From NCBI RefSeq assembly GCF_002007205.1, contig NZ_LAZS01000012.1, forward strand, positions 310,001 through 374,000: DNA of 64,000 bases, read 5' to 3'. The notes below the pieces were generated by a model. It ran no database searches and was not told the DNA's origin. It worked only from the letters and a program-made list of their open reading frames with translations. The stretch's first letter is position 1. Every line of letters begins with the position of its first letter. The stretch is from Ensifer adhaerens. GTDB lineage: Bacteria; Pseudomonadota; Alphaproteobacteria; Rhizobiales; Rhizobiaceae. A program made the position numbers and the translations under genes. Positions 44,236 to 52,955 of this stretch are shown piece after piece.

Positions 44236-45498
44236 ATGAACCAGATGTCCAAGATCACCGTCACCGCCAACCGCCGCACCTATCCCTGGCCGAAGGTTCC
44301 GGCCATCGCCATCTGCCTCGACGGCTGCGAGCCCGCCTATCTCGATGAAGCAATCAAGGCCGGGCTGATGCCGACGCTCGAGCGCATCCGCAAGACCGGG
44401 ACGGAGCGCACGGCGCTCAGCGTCATCCCGAGCTTCACCAATCCGAACAACCTTTCGATCGCTACCGGCCGGCCGCCGGCGATCCACGGCATCTGCGGCA
44501 ACTATCTCTACGAACCGCAGACAGGCAACGAAGTGATGATGAACGACCCGCGCTTCCTGCGCGCGCCGACGATCTTCAAGGCATTCTACGATGCCGGCGC
44601 GAAGGTGGCCGTGGTTACGGCAAAGGACAAGCTGCGGGCGCTGCTCGGCCACGGCCTCAAGTTCGACGAGGGCAGGGCGGTCTGCTTCTCCTCGGAAAAG
44701 TCCGACAAGACGACCAAGGCGGAAAACGGTCTCGACAATGCTTCGGCCTGGCTTGGCCGCCCCGTGCCGGAAGTCTATTCGGCCGATCTCTCCGAGTTCG
44801 TCTTTGCCGCCGGCGTCAAACTGCTCAAGGAATTCCGGCCCGATGTCATGTACCTGACGACGACGGATTACGTGCAGCACAAATATGCGCCCGGCGTGCC
44901 GCAGGCGAATTCCTTCTATGAGATGTTCGACAAGTATTTGACCGAACTTGACGGACTTGGCGCGGCGATCATCGTTACCGCCGACCACGGCATGAAGCCG
45001 AAGCACAAGACGGATGGTTCGCCTGACGTCGTTTACGTCCAGGACCTGCTCGACGAATGGCTCGGCAAGGACGCCGCGCGCGTCATCCTGCCGATCACCG
45101 ACCCCTATGTCGTGCATCATGGCGCGCTCGGTTCCTTTGCCACCGCCTATCTGCCTGAGGGCGCCGACAAGGAGGAGATCATCGAGCGGCTGCAGGCGAT
45201 CGAAGGCATCGACGTCGTGCTCTCCCGCCCGGAAGCCTGCGTGCGCTTCGAACTGCCGGACGACCGCATCGGCGACCTCGTGCTGATCTCGACCGAAAAC
45301 AAGACGCTCGGCACCAGCGAGCATCGCCACGATCTGGCAGCACTCAACGAGCCGCTGCGCTCGCATGGGGGCCTGACGGAACAGGCGGTGCCGTTCATCG
45401 CCAATCGCAAGCTTCCCGAACTCCTGACGGCCAGCACACTGCGCAATTTCGACGCGTTCTTCTACGCGCTTGTCGCAGCGGCGCAAGTTGCGCATTGA
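44236..45498 (+). CDS. phnA: Phosphonoacetate hydrolase
   Basis: A 420-residue alkaline-phosphatase-superfamily enzyme that splits phosphonoacetate into acetate and phosphate using two metals. The nucleophile is T68 in PSFTNPNN, the position recalled for the S. meliloti enzyme. Metal ligands are suggested by D29 (ICLDGCEP), [13 protein letters not shown] near 210 (Asp and His), [10 protein letters not shown] near 250 and the late HRHDL or SHGG region. It starts 15 bases after phnW with an AAAGGAAATTCC-type ribosome site. This is the true phosphonoacetate hydrolase, not the unrelated E. coli yjdM protein also once called PhnA. Confidence 0.95.
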   Translation: MNQMSKITVTANRRTYPWPKVPAIAICLDGCEPAYLDEAIKAGLMPTLERIRKTGTERTALSVIPSFTNPNNLSIATGRPPAIHGICGNYLYEPQTGNEVMMNDPRFLRAPTIFKAFYDAGAKVAVVTAKDKLRALLGHGLKFDEGRAVCFSSEKSDKTTKAENGLDNASAWLGRPVPEVYSADLSEFVFAAGVKLLKEFRPDVMYLTTTDYVQHKYAPGVPQANSFYEMFDKYLTELDGLGAAIIVTADHGMKPKHKTDGSPDVVYVQDLLDEWLGKDAARVILPITDPYVVHHGALGSFATAYLPEGADKEEIIERLQAIEGIDVVLSRPEACVRFELPDDRIGDLVLISTENKTLGTSEHRHDLAALNEPLRSHGGLTEQAVPFIANRKLPELLTASTLRNFDAFFYALVAAAQVAH

Positions 45499-45508
45499 GG
45501 AGGACGCG

Positions 45509-46963
45509 ATGACCAAGGTGGAAACGGCATTTGCAATTCGCCACGAGCCGATGCGGATCGCCGGCAAGGCGGTCGATACCGAGGGGCGCATCGAGGTGCG
45601 CTATCCCTTCAACGATGCGGTCATCGGCACGGTGCCTGCGGGCAGCGCCGAGCATGCCCGCAAGGCCTTCGAGATCGCGGCGGCTTATCAGCCGAAGCTG
45701 ACGCGTTACGAGCGCCAGCGCATCCTGCTGAAGGCCGCGGACCTGCTCGTTGCCCGCAAGGAGGAGATCTCCGATCTGATCACGTTGGAGCTCGGGATCT
45801 CCAAGCAGGATTCTCTCTACGAGGTCGGTCGCGCCTTCGACGTGCTGACGCTGTCGGGGCAGATGTGCATCCATGACGATGGCGAGATCTTCTCCTGCGA
45901 CCTCACTCCACACGGCAAGGCGCGCAAGATCTTCACCATGCGCGAACCGCTCAACGCCATTTCGGCGATCACACCGTTCAACCATCCGCTCAACATGGTG
46001 GCGCACAAGGTGGCGCCGGCGGTTGCGACGAACAATTGCGTCGTCCTGAAGCCGACCGAGTTGACGCCGATGACGGCGCTTGTCTTCGCCGACATTCTCT
46101 ATGAGGCCGGCCTTCCGCCGGAGATGCTCTCCGTCGTCACCGGCTGGCCCGCCGATATCGGCATGGAGATGATCACCAATCCGAACTTCGACCTCATTAC
46201 CTTTACCGGCAGCGTGCCGGTCGGAAAGCTGATCGCCGCGCATGCTCACTACAAGAGACAGATCCTGGAACTGGGCGGCAATGACCCGCTGATCATCCTC
46301 AACGATCTCTCGGACGCCGATCTCGCCAGGGCAGCAGATCTCGCCGTTGCCGGTGCGACGAAGAATTCCGGCCAGCGCTGCACGGCGGTGAAGCGCATCC
46401 TTTGCCAGGAGAGCGTCGCCGACCGTTTCGTGCCGCTGGTGCTGGAGCGGGCGAAGAAGCTGAAGTTCGGCGACCCCATGGATCGCGCTACCGAACTCGG
46501 TACCGTCGTTCACGCCCGTGCGGCGGAAATCTTCGAGGGTCGTGTGCACAAGGCGGCGGAAGAAGGGGCGGAAATCCTCTACGATCCCGGCCGTAAGGGC
46601 GCCCTGTTGCCGCCGATCGTGATCGACCGGGTTGCCCATTCGAGCGAACTGGTGATGGAAGAAACCTTCGCGCCGATCATACCGATCGTGCGCGCCCCCG
46701 ATGACGATGACGCGCTGATCGCGCTGTCGAATTCGACCGCCTTCGGGCTTTCGTCCGGGGTCTGCACCAACGACTTCCGGCGGATGCAGAAATACATCGC
46801 CGGGCTCAAGGTCGGCACCGTCAACATCTGGGAAGTGCCGGGCTACCGCATCGAGATGAGCCCCTTCGGTGGCATCAAGGATTCCGGCAACGGCTACAAG
46901 GAAGGCGTCATCGAGGCGATGAAGAGCTTTACCAATGTCAAGACTTTCTCCTTGCCATGGTGA
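45509..46963 (+). CDS. phnY: Phosphonoacetaldehyde dehydrogenase
   Basis: A 484-residue aldehyde dehydrogenase oxidising phosphonoacetaldehyde to phosphonoacetate with NAD. The catalytic cysteine is C291 ([11 protein letters not shown]), the same number as recalled for S. meliloti PhnY; the general base is in [10 protein letters not shown], and [11 protein letters not shown] binds the cofactor. GAGGAGG lies six bases before the ATG at 45509. With PhnW and PhnA it completes the three-step route aminoethylphosphonate to phosphonoacetaldehyde to phosphonoacetate to acetate plus phosphate. A T-tailed hairpin follows within 35 bases. Confidence 0.95.
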   Translation: MTKVETAFAIRHEPMRIAGKAVDTEGRIEVRYPFNDAVIGTVPAGSAEHARKAFEIAAAYQPKLTRYERQRILLKAADLLVARKEEISDLITLELGISKQDSLYEVGRAFDVLTLSGQMCIHDDGEIFSCDLTPHGKARKIFTMREPLNAISAITPFNHPLNMVAHKVAPAVATNNCVVLKPTELTPMTALVFADILYEAGLPPEMLSVVTGWPADIGMEMITNPNFDLITFTGSVPVGKLIAAHAHYKRQILELGGNDPLIILNDLSDADLARAADLAVAGATKNSGQRCTAVKRILCQESVADRFVPLVLERAKKLKFGDPMDRATELGTVVHARAAEIFEGRVHKAAEEGAEILYDPGRKGALLPPIVIDRVAHSSELVMEETFAPIIPIVRAPDDDDALIALSNSTAFGLSSGVCTNDFRRMQKYIAGLKVGTVNIWEVPGYRIEMSPFGGIKDSGNGYKEGVIEAMKSFTNVKTFSLPW

Positions 46964-46997
46964 TTTGAAGCGTTTCCCCCGCTGATTCACCTCCCTA

Positions 46998-47025
46998 GGA
47001 GCCGCTGTGTCGGCTCCCTTTTTTT
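46998..47025 (+). terminator. Rho-independent terminator after phnY
   Basis: GGAGCCG and CGGCTCC form a seven-base stem with loop CTGTGT, followed by C and seven T. It ends the phnWAY transcript and separates it from the importer genes, which therefore need their own promoter in the 300 bases that follow. Confidence 0.92.
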
Positions 47026-47326
47026 GTTGGCGGATGCCAGATCTCCTGGATCCGTCCGCTCGACGGTGAGCCCTTTGCCTTCACACGCGGCAGGTCAATT
47101 CCTGTTCGACCAAAAGCGCCGATGCTTTAGCCATGAGACTGCGGATTTGCCCGGTTTTGCGGCAATTGATCCATAGTTTTTATCTTCTGAACGATAAGAA
47201 TAATAAATTTTACTTACTGGAAACCGCTGCGCAGAATGTTTCCCGAAGCCGATCACAAAAGGGAAACGACAAGATTTTCCGCCGCGCTTCCCCGGTTTTA
47301 CCAGGTCTTCAGAGGAGAACTTGAAC
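47026..47326. promoter_or_regulatory. Leader/promoter region of the phosphonate importer operon
   Basis: This 300-base stretch is AT-rich around 47170-47215 compared with its surroundings, as expected for a promoter. It contains TTATC-N8-GATAA (47179-47196 region) with the GAACGAT element also found before the Na/Pi gene and phnW. No gene is supported; the small frames on either strand have no family character. Confidence 0.45.
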
Positions 47327-48349
47327 ATGAACAGTCGCATGCTCCTTATGCTTGCCGGCGCCGCTTCCGCGTTGTTTCCCGCGATCGCTACCGCTGAAAC
47401 CCAGCTCACCGTCTACACCGCCGTCGAAGCCGTCGACCTCGACCGCTACAAGGCGACCTTCGAGAAGGCCCATCCGGACATCAAGATCAACTGGGTGCGC
47501 GATTCCACCGGCGTCATGACCGCCAAGCTCCTTGCCGAGAAGGACAATCCGCAGGCCGACGTCGTCTGGGGGCTCGCCGCCACCTCGCTGCTTCTGCTCA
47601 AGACCGAAGGCATGCTGGAGCCCTACCAGCCGAAGGGCGTCGAGGCGCTCGACCCGAAATTCGTCGACCAGGACACGCCGCCAAGCTGGGTCGGCATGGA
47701 CGCCTATGTTGCCGCCCTTTGCTACAACACGGTCGAGGGCGAAAAGCTCGGCCTCAAGCCGCCGACGAGCTGGAAAGACCTGACGAACCCCGAATACAAG
47801 GGCCACGTGGTGATGCCGAACCCGGCATCCTCGGGCACCGGTTTCCTCGACGTCTCCGGCTGGATGCAGATGTGGGGTGACGAGAAGGCCTGGGACTTCA
47901 TGGACAAGCTCCACCAGAACATCTCTGCCTACACGCATTCCGGCTCCAAGCCGTGCAAGATGGCGGGCGCCGGCGAAGCCGTCATCGGCGTGTCCTTCGA
48001 GTTTCCGGGCGCCAAGGCCAAGAGTGCCGGCGCACCGATCGACATCATCTTCCCCGCGGAAGGCTCGGGCTGGGAGGCTGAAGCCACGGCGATCATCGCC
48101 GGCACGGCAAACCTCGAAGCCGCAAAGACGCTCGTCGACTGGTCGGTCACCAAGGAAGCGAACGAAATGTACAATGCCGGCTATGCCGTCGTTGCCTATC
48201 CGGGCGTCGCCAAGCAGGTCGAGCACCTGCCCGACGACATCGCCTCCAGGATGATCGTCAACGACTTCGAGTGGGCCGCAAACAACCGCTCTGACATCCT
48301 CAAGGAATGGCAGAAGCGTTACGACGCCAAGTCTGAACCGAAGAGCTGA
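47327..48349 (+). CDS. phnS: 2-Aminoethylphosphonate ABC transporter substrate-binding protein
   Basis: A 340-residue periplasmic protein of the iron/thiamine/aminoethylphosphonate-binding class with signal peptide MLLMLAGAASALFPAIATA. Typical stretches are LTVYTAVEAVDLDRYKATFE after the signal, WVRDSTGVMTAKLLAEKDNP and DVVWGLAATSLLLLKTEGML, then VMPNPASSGTGFLDVSGWMQ which forms the anion pocket. GAGGAG precedes the ATG at 47327 by nine bases. The ATPase and permease of the same importer follow after a hairpin. Substrate assignment rests on similarity to PhnS-like proteins plus the phnWAY context. Confidence 0.92.
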   Translation: MNSRMLLMLAGAASALFPAIATAETQLTVYTAVEAVDLDRYKATFEKAHPDIKINWVRDSTGVMTAKLLAEKDNPQADVVWGLAATSLLLLKTEGMLEPYQPKGVEALDPKFVDQDTPPSWVGMDAYVAALCYNTVEGEKLGLKPPTSWKDLTNPEYKGHVVMPNPASSGTGFLDVSGWMQMWGDEKAWDFMDKLHQNISAYTHSGSKPCKMAGAGEAVIGVSFEFPGAKAKSAGAPIDIIFPAEGSGWEAEATAIIAGTANLEAAKTLVDWSVTKEANEMYNAGYAVVAYPGVAKQVEHLPDDIASRMIVNDFEWAANNRSDILKEWQKRYDAKSEPKS

Positions 48350-48360
48350 GCCTGATCGGC

Positions 48361-48388
48361 CGGGCGTAGCGCCTTCGCGCTGCGCCCG
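48361..48388 (+). other. Strong intercistronic hairpin after the binding-protein gene
   Basis: CGGGCGTAGCGC pairs with GCGCTGCGCCCG (one G-U pair) around a four-base CTTC loop. No T tract follows. Its place right behind the binding-protein gene fits a 3' stabilising stem that keeps receptor mRNA more abundant than the ATPase/permease message. Confidence 0.65.
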
Positions 48389-48435
48389 ATCGCATTTCTC
48401 GGAAAGAAAATCCCTCAAGCCAGCGGAGCTTGCAG

Positions 48436-49611
48436 ATGAGGCATGCCCTGTCGATCGAACCGACGCCCACCAGCCGTCAGCACTTCGCCGATGATCCGGC
48501 CGCGGAGCCGGCTCCCTATTTGCAGATCTCGGATCTCTGGAAAACCTATGGCGATTTCGTCGCGCTGCGCGACATTTCGCTGTCGATTGCGCGGGGCGAG
48601 TTCGTCTGTTTTCTGGGCCCGTCGGGATGCGGCAAGACAACGCTGCTGAGAGCAATCGCTGGCCTCGATCTGCAGACGCAGGGCACCATCCTGCAGGACG
48701 GTCGCAACATCTCGACGCTGCCCGCTTCCAGCCGCGACTATGGCATCGTCTTCCAGTCCTACGCGCTCTTTCCCAATCTGACGATCGAGCAGAACATCGC
48801 CTTTGGCTTGGAAAACACCGGTCGGTCGAAGGCGGGGGTAGCCTCCCGTGTCGCCGAGCTGCTGGAAATGGTCGGCCTGTCGGCGCATGGCAAGAAGTAT
48901 CCTGCCCAGCTTTCCGGCGGCCAGCAGCAACGTATCGCGCTTGCACGCGCCATCGCCATCTCCCCGGGGCTGCTGCTGCTCGACGAGCCGCTTTCCGCGC
49001 TCGACGCCAAAGTCCGTGTGCATCTCCGCCATGAGATCAAGGCGCTGCAAAGAAAGCTCGGCGTTACCACCATCATGGTGACGCACGACCAGGAGGAGGC
49101 GCTCGCCATGGCCGATCGTATTGTCGTCATGAACCACGGCGTCATCGAGCAGGTCGGATCGCCCACCGAAATCTACCGCCATCCAGAAACACTGTTCGTC
49201 GCCGACTTCATCGGCGAGACCAACCAATTTCCGGCGCGCGTGCTTGGGGATGGTGAGGTCGAGATCGGCCATTCGGCCTTCTGTTGTTCGACCGAGGAAT
49301 TTTCCGCCGGGCATGCCGCAACGGCTGTTGTCCGCCCGGTCGACATTATCCCGCACGGCGCCGATGCCCATGCCGCCAACGCCATCGATCGGCCGGCGAC
49401 GCCGCAGAACCTGATCGACGCCGAAGTGCAGGAGATGGAATTCCTCGGCATGTTCTGGCGCACGCGCCTGACGGCGCCACGCCTTGGCGAGCGCACGCTT
49501 GTCGCCGATTTCTCGGTCAACGCCGTCAGGCGTCTCAGGATCGAAACGGGCGGCGCCATCCAGGTGGAAATCCCACGGGATCGTCTTCTGCTCTATCCAA
49601 GGGGTGCGTGA
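48436..49611 (+). CDS. phnT: 2-Aminoethylphosphonate ABC transporter ATP-binding protein
   Basis: A 391-residue ATPase: Walker A GPSGCGKTT, Q-loop FQSYALFPNL, signature LSGGQQQR, Walker B LLLLDEP, switch VTHDQEEAL, and a TOBE domain from about 250 (VVRPVDIIPHG). The first 30 residues before YLQISDLWKTYGDF are an unstructured leader, longer than in most relatives. It ends two bases before the fused permease gene. Family is certain; the substrate follows from neighbours. Confidence 0.92.
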   Translation: MRHALSIEPTPTSRQHFADDPAAEPAPYLQISDLWKTYGDFVALRDISLSIARGEFVCFLGPSGCGKTTLLRAIAGLDLQTQGTILQDGRNISTLPASSRDYGIVFQSYALFPNLTIEQNIAFGLENTGRSKAGVASRVAELLEMVGLSAHGKKYPAQLSGGQQQRIALARAIAISPGLLLLDEPLSALDAKVRVHLRHEIKALQRKLGVTTIMVTHDQEEALAMADRIVVMNHGVIEQVGSPTEIYRHPETLFVADFIGETNQFPARVLGDGEVEIGHSAFCCSTEEFSAGHAATAVVRPVDIIPHGADAHAANAIDRPATPQNLIDAEVQEMEFLGMFWRTRLTAPRLGERTLVADFSVNAVRRLRIETGGAIQVEIPRDRLLLYPRGA

Positions 49612-49613
49612 CG

Positions 49614-51629
49614 ATGAACATGGTCCTCGAAGCGCCGCATCTTCCCCCGATCGGCAAGCGTCTGCGCCAGGAAGCCTCGCGGGACGACCGCATCAAGCTC
49701 GGCTTCATGGCGGTCATCGGGCTCTATCTGGTCGTCGCCCTCGGCGCGCCGCTCTTCGTCATGCTGTCGAAGTCGCTTTCGACCTATAGGTTCGAGCTTT
49801 CGGCCTTCGAGTTCCAGGTGAGCGACGAAGCGGGGGCGAACTGGGGGGCGATCGTCAATGCCGCGGATCTCAACCGGCAGCTCGAGGCGCTGACGGAAGC
49901 CGAGCTTCCGAGCAGTTCCGACGGACGCCTCGCGGTGACCAAGTTCTTTCCGGACTTCAAATTCCGCAGTCCCGTCCACTACCGCATTCGTGGAACGACG
50001 GACGACGCGGCCTTCCTGGTCGGCTCCGCCCTGGAAAAGGGGACGGAGTGGCGTGAATACGATTCCGGCACCTTCCGGCGCGTCGTGCTGCGGCCCGCGC
50101 GCACTTTGGGCGTTGAGAACTTCACGACTTATTTTGCGACACCGGCCCTGGCGCAGTCGATCTACAATTCCGTGCTGATGGCGGTGATCAGCACGGCGTT
50201 CACCATCTCGATCGCCTTTGCGCTCGCCTATGGTCTGACGCGCAGCTGCATGCCGCTCAAGGCTCTGTTCCGCGGCATTCTGGCGATCCCGATCCTTGTG
50301 CCGTCGCTGCTGCCGGGCATTGCGCTCGTCTATCTCTTCGGCAACCAGGGCATCTTCAGGGATTGGCTGCTTGGCTATTCGATCTACGGTCCGATCGGCA
50401 TCGTCATCGGCTCGATCTTCTTCACGCTGCCGCATGCCTTTCTGATCATCCTGACGGCGCTCTCCGTTGCCGACGCGAGGCATTACGAGGCGGCCGCCTC
50501 GCTCAAGGCCAGTAAGTGGCGGACTTTCACGACCGTTACGGTGCCCGGCGCGCGCTTTGGCATCGTCTCGGCTGCCTTCGTCGTCTTCACGCTCGTCATC
50601 ACCGACTTCGGCCTGCCCAAGGTGATCGGCGGGCAATACGGCATGCTGGCCGTCGATATCTACAAGCAGGTGATCGGCCAGCAGAACTTCGAGATGGGCG
50701 CGGTCGTTTCCGTCATTCTGCTGGTGCCGGCGGTGCTTGCCTTTTACGTCGACCGGCACATGCAGAAGCGGCAGGTGGCGTTGCTCTCAGCGCGCGCCGT
50801 GCCCTATCAGCCGAAGCCCAATGCCCGTATGGACGGGTTGTGCTTCGCCTTCGCCTGCCTCGTCAGTCTCTTCATCCTCGGCATGATCGCGATGTGCCAG
50901 ATCGCGGCGGTGGTGAAGTTCTGGCCCTACGACCTGACGCTGACGGCCAAGAACTTCGCCTTTGACCTGATGGACGGCGGCGGCTGGGCGGCTTACGGCA
51001 ATTCGATCCGGCTCGCGCTTCTGACAGCGCTCTTCGGTTCGATAGTCGTCTTCGCCGGCGCTTACATGGTCGAGAAGGCCGACGGCTTTCGCCTCGGTCG
51101 CGGCGTCTTCCACTTCCTGGCGATGATGCCGATGGCCGTGCCCGGCATGGTGCTCGGACTTGCCTATATCTTCTTCTTCAACAACCCGGCCAATCCGCTA
51201 CACCCGATCTACGGCACGATGACGATCCTCGTCGTCTCGACGGTGACGCACTTCTATACCGTCGCGCATCTGACGGCGCTGACGGCACTGAAGCAGATGG
51301 ACCCGGAATTCGAATCGGTGGCCGCCTCGCTCAAGCAGCCGTTCCACCGGCTGTTCTTCCGGGTCACGGTGCCGGTCTGCCTTCCGGCGATCCTCAACAT
51401 CGCGATCTATCTCTTCGTCAACGCGATGACGACGGTCTCGGCGGTGGTCTTCCTCTACTCGACGGATACGAAGCTTGCCTCGGTCGCGGTGCTCAACATG
51501 GACGATGCGGGTGACATTGCGCCGGCTGCGGCCATGGGCATGATGATCTTCTACACCAATGTCGCGGCGAAGCTCGTCCATGCGCTGATCGCGCGCGGCC
51601 TGCTCGCCCGGACCCAGGCCTGGCGCTAA
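49614..51629 (+). CDS. Fused ABC transporter permease for 2-aminoethylphosphonate (PhnU-PhnV-like)
   Basis: A 671-residue protein holding two permease units in one chain, like FbpB-type iron permeases. Unit one starts with GLYLVVALGAPLFVMLSKSL (helix at about 35-55); after it comes an unusual non-membrane stretch of about 100 residues (about 60-165), then five or six helices with EAA loop YEAAASLKASKWRTFTTVT. Unit two starts near FAFACLVSLFILGMIAM (about 410) and has EAA loop FESVAASLKQPFHRLFF. PhnU and PhnV are separate proteins in Salmonella. The ATG at 49614 has AAGGGG nine bases before it; GTG 49608 and ATG 49620 are alternatives. The open frame further upstream is the other frame of the ATPase gene. 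Confidence 0.9.
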   Translation: MNMVLEAPHLPPIGKRLRQEASRDDRIKLGFMAVIGLYLVVALGAPLFVMLSKSLSTYRFELSAFEFQVSDEAGANWGAIVNAADLNRQLEALTEAELPSSSDGRLAVTKFFPDFKFRSPVHYRIRGTTDDAAFLVGSALEKGTEWREYDSGTFRRVVLRPARTLGVENFTTYFATPALAQSIYNSVLMAVISTAFTISIAFALAYGLTRSCMPLKALFRGILAIPILVPSLLPGIALVYLFGNQGIFRDWLLGYSIYGPIGIVIGSIFFTLPHAFLIILTALSVADARHYEAAASLKASKWRTFTTVTVPGARFGIVSAAFVVFTLVITDFGLPKVIGGQYGMLAVDIYKQVIGQQNFEMGAVVSVILLVPAVLAFYVDRHMQKRQVALLSARAVPYQPKPNARMDGLCFAFACLVSLFILGMIAMCQIAAVVKFWPYDLTLTAKNFAFDLMDGGGWAAYGNSIRLALLTALFGSIVVFAGAYMVEKADGFRLGRGVFHFLAMMPMAVPGMVLGLAYIFFFNNPANPLHPIYGTMTILVVSTVTHFYTVAHLTALTALKQMDPEFESVAASLKQPFHRLFFRVTVPVCLPAILNIAIYLFVNAMTTVSAVVFLYSTDTKLASVAVLNMDDAGDIAPAAAMGMMIFYTNVAAKLVHALIARGLLARTQAWR

Positions 51630-51655
51630 CCCGTTTCCAGATGGGCAAATTGTTT

Positions 51656-51683
51656 CGCCTCCCTTCGCCGCCGAAGGGAGGCG
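51656..51683. terminator. Convergent-gene hairpin, possible bidirectional terminator
   Basis: CGCCTCCCTTCG and its exact complement form a 12-base stem with a four-base loop between the permease stop (plus) and the AraC-type gene stop (minus). No long T run follows on either strand (only TTG on the minus side after AAA), so termination strength is uncertain. Confidence 0.6.
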
Positions 51684-51703
51684 CCGCTTGCTCGACGGCA
51701 ATC

Positions 51704-52741
51704 CTAAGCTACCCGAGGCTCTTCCATCGTCGCCCTGCGATCGTTTCCGGCGCGCTGGCGTTCCATCTCGGCAAGACGCGTGCGTTGCGGCGTAAGCCCA
51801 TAGCGCTCGCGGTAGGTGCGGGAAAAATGCGACGCGGTGGAAAAGCCGCAGGCGACCGCGATCTCGATGACCTGAAGGGATGAGGTGATGAGCAGCAGAT
51901 GGGCGCGCTCCAGCCTGAGGTCGAGATAATAGCGTGCCGGCGTGCGGCCCATTTCCTTGCGAAACAGGCGCTCGATCTGGCGCCGCGACAGGCCGGTCGA
52001 AGGCGACATGTCGGCAAGCTTCACCGGCTCGGTGAGATTGGCCTCCATCTGCTTGATGATCCGGATCAGCAAAGGGTTGTCGATGCCAAGGCGTGCCTGC
52101 AGCGGCAGGCGCTGGCGCTCGCCTGTCTCGCGAAGCCGCTCGCAGAGCGCCGCCTCGCAGATGCGGTTGACAACATCAGGGCCGAGGTCCGCTTCGATGA
52201 TGCGCAGGAACATGTCGAAGGGCGCATTGCCGCCGGCACAGGTGTAAAGGTTGCCGTCGATCTCGAAGGCGGTCTGGCGCGCCCCGGCAATGAAGAACCT
52301 TTCGGAGAAATCCGGAAAATGCTCCCAGTGGACCGCGCAGCGACGCTCGTCGAGCAGGCCTGCGCGCGCCAGACAGTAGACGCCGCCAGCAAGCCCTGCG
52401 AGGCGCAGCTGATTGCGGGCGCATAACCGAAGCCAGGCCTCCAGAGCCCGGTCGGCGGGCGGTTTCGTGCGGCTGCCGCAGACGACGACGAACCCTGGCT
52501 GTTCGCCCCGGTGGTACCGGCCGCGCTCATCCGAAAGAGATCCGGCCGCAGCAAGGCGTGTGCCGCAGGATGAGACGGCGGATGAGGCATTCGCCGTTAC
52601 AACGTGCCAGTGATAGACCCGGCGCCCGGCCACGTCATTGGCAAGGCGCAGCGCTTCGGTCGCTGCGGAAAAGCCATGCAGCGCAAAACCATCGAGCAGA
52701 TAGAAGGTGAAGTGGCGGACCCGCGCGGTTGCCTGCTGCAT
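51704..52741 (-). CDS. GlxA-type AraC-family regulator with DJ-1/PfpI domain
   Basis: A 345-residue regulator. Residues 1 to about 190 form a DJ-1/PfpI-like amidotransferase domain (FTFYLLDGFALHGFSAATE, FVVVCGSRTKPP, LAGLAGGVYCLARAGLL) and the C-terminal 100 residues hold two AraC helix-turn-helices (KLADMSPSTGLSRRQIERLF, VIEIAVACGFSTASHFSRTY). This is the architecture of GbdR, CdhR and ArgR-type activators that sense betaines, carnitine or amino acids. The start at 52741 is supported by AGGAAGAG just before it; the nominal frame runs 72 codons further with no DJ-1 similarity. Divergent from the DeoR gene and the dimethylglycine dehydrogenase-like gene, it may activate the latter. Confidence 0.88.
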   Translation of the reverse strand: MQQATARVRHFTFYLLDGFALHGFSAATEALRLANDVAGRRVYHWHVVTANASSAVSSCGTRLAAAGSLSDERGRYHRGEQPGFVVVCGSRTKPPADRALEAWLRLCARNQLRLAGLAGGVYCLARAGLLDERRCAVHWEHFPDFSERFFIAGARQTAFEIDGNLYTCAGGNAPFDMFLRIIEADLGPDVVNRICEAALCERLRETGERQRLPLQARLGIDNPLLIRIIKQMEANLTEPVKLADMSPSTGLSRRQIERLFRKEMGRTPARYYLDLRLERAHLLLITSSLQVIEIAVACGFSTASHFSRTYRERYGLTPQRTRLAEMERQRAGNDRRATMEEPRVA

Positions 52742-52955
52742 TATCTCTTCCTGATCATGAAAGGTCGTGACGTGTTGCGAGATTGATGGAATAGTTACAT
52801 TATGCAACATAATGAACCGTTGCCAAGCCGATTTCAGCGGCTGCGGAGGAAAATTCTCTGTATTCTCGCGTGAAATGCCGGTTATTACCAACCGGGCGAG
52901 TGGCGAACCTGTGGCGCGGCTTGTCAAATGGACAAAAATGAACACAGTTGGTTCC
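52742..52955. promoter_or_regulatory. Divergent promoter region of araC-type and deoR-type genes
   Basis: This 210-base region contains TAGTTACATTATGCAACATAATG near 52792-52814, in which TTATG-N-CAACATAA forms an imperfect palindrome, and is AT-richer than the flanking genes. It could also encode a longer DeoR leader (ATG at 52938). No other feature was recognised. Confidence 0.35.

Noticed and set aside
42784-45591. A 935-codon open frame on the minus strand opposite phnW and phnA
   Set aside because: It has no domain resemblance, is rich in Arg, Asp, His and Val as expected for antisense of GC-rich genes, and the opposite strand encodes clear PhnW and PhnA.
45395-46990. A 531-codon minus-strand frame opposite phnY
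   Set aside because: PhnY with its catalytic Cys291 occupies the plus strand; the antisense translation is arginine- and aspartate-rich without motifs.
49284-49613. A 110-codon upstream extension of the fused permease
   Set aside because: It is the second frame of the ATPase gene; no membrane or signal sequence is encoded, and a ribosome site lies just before 49614.
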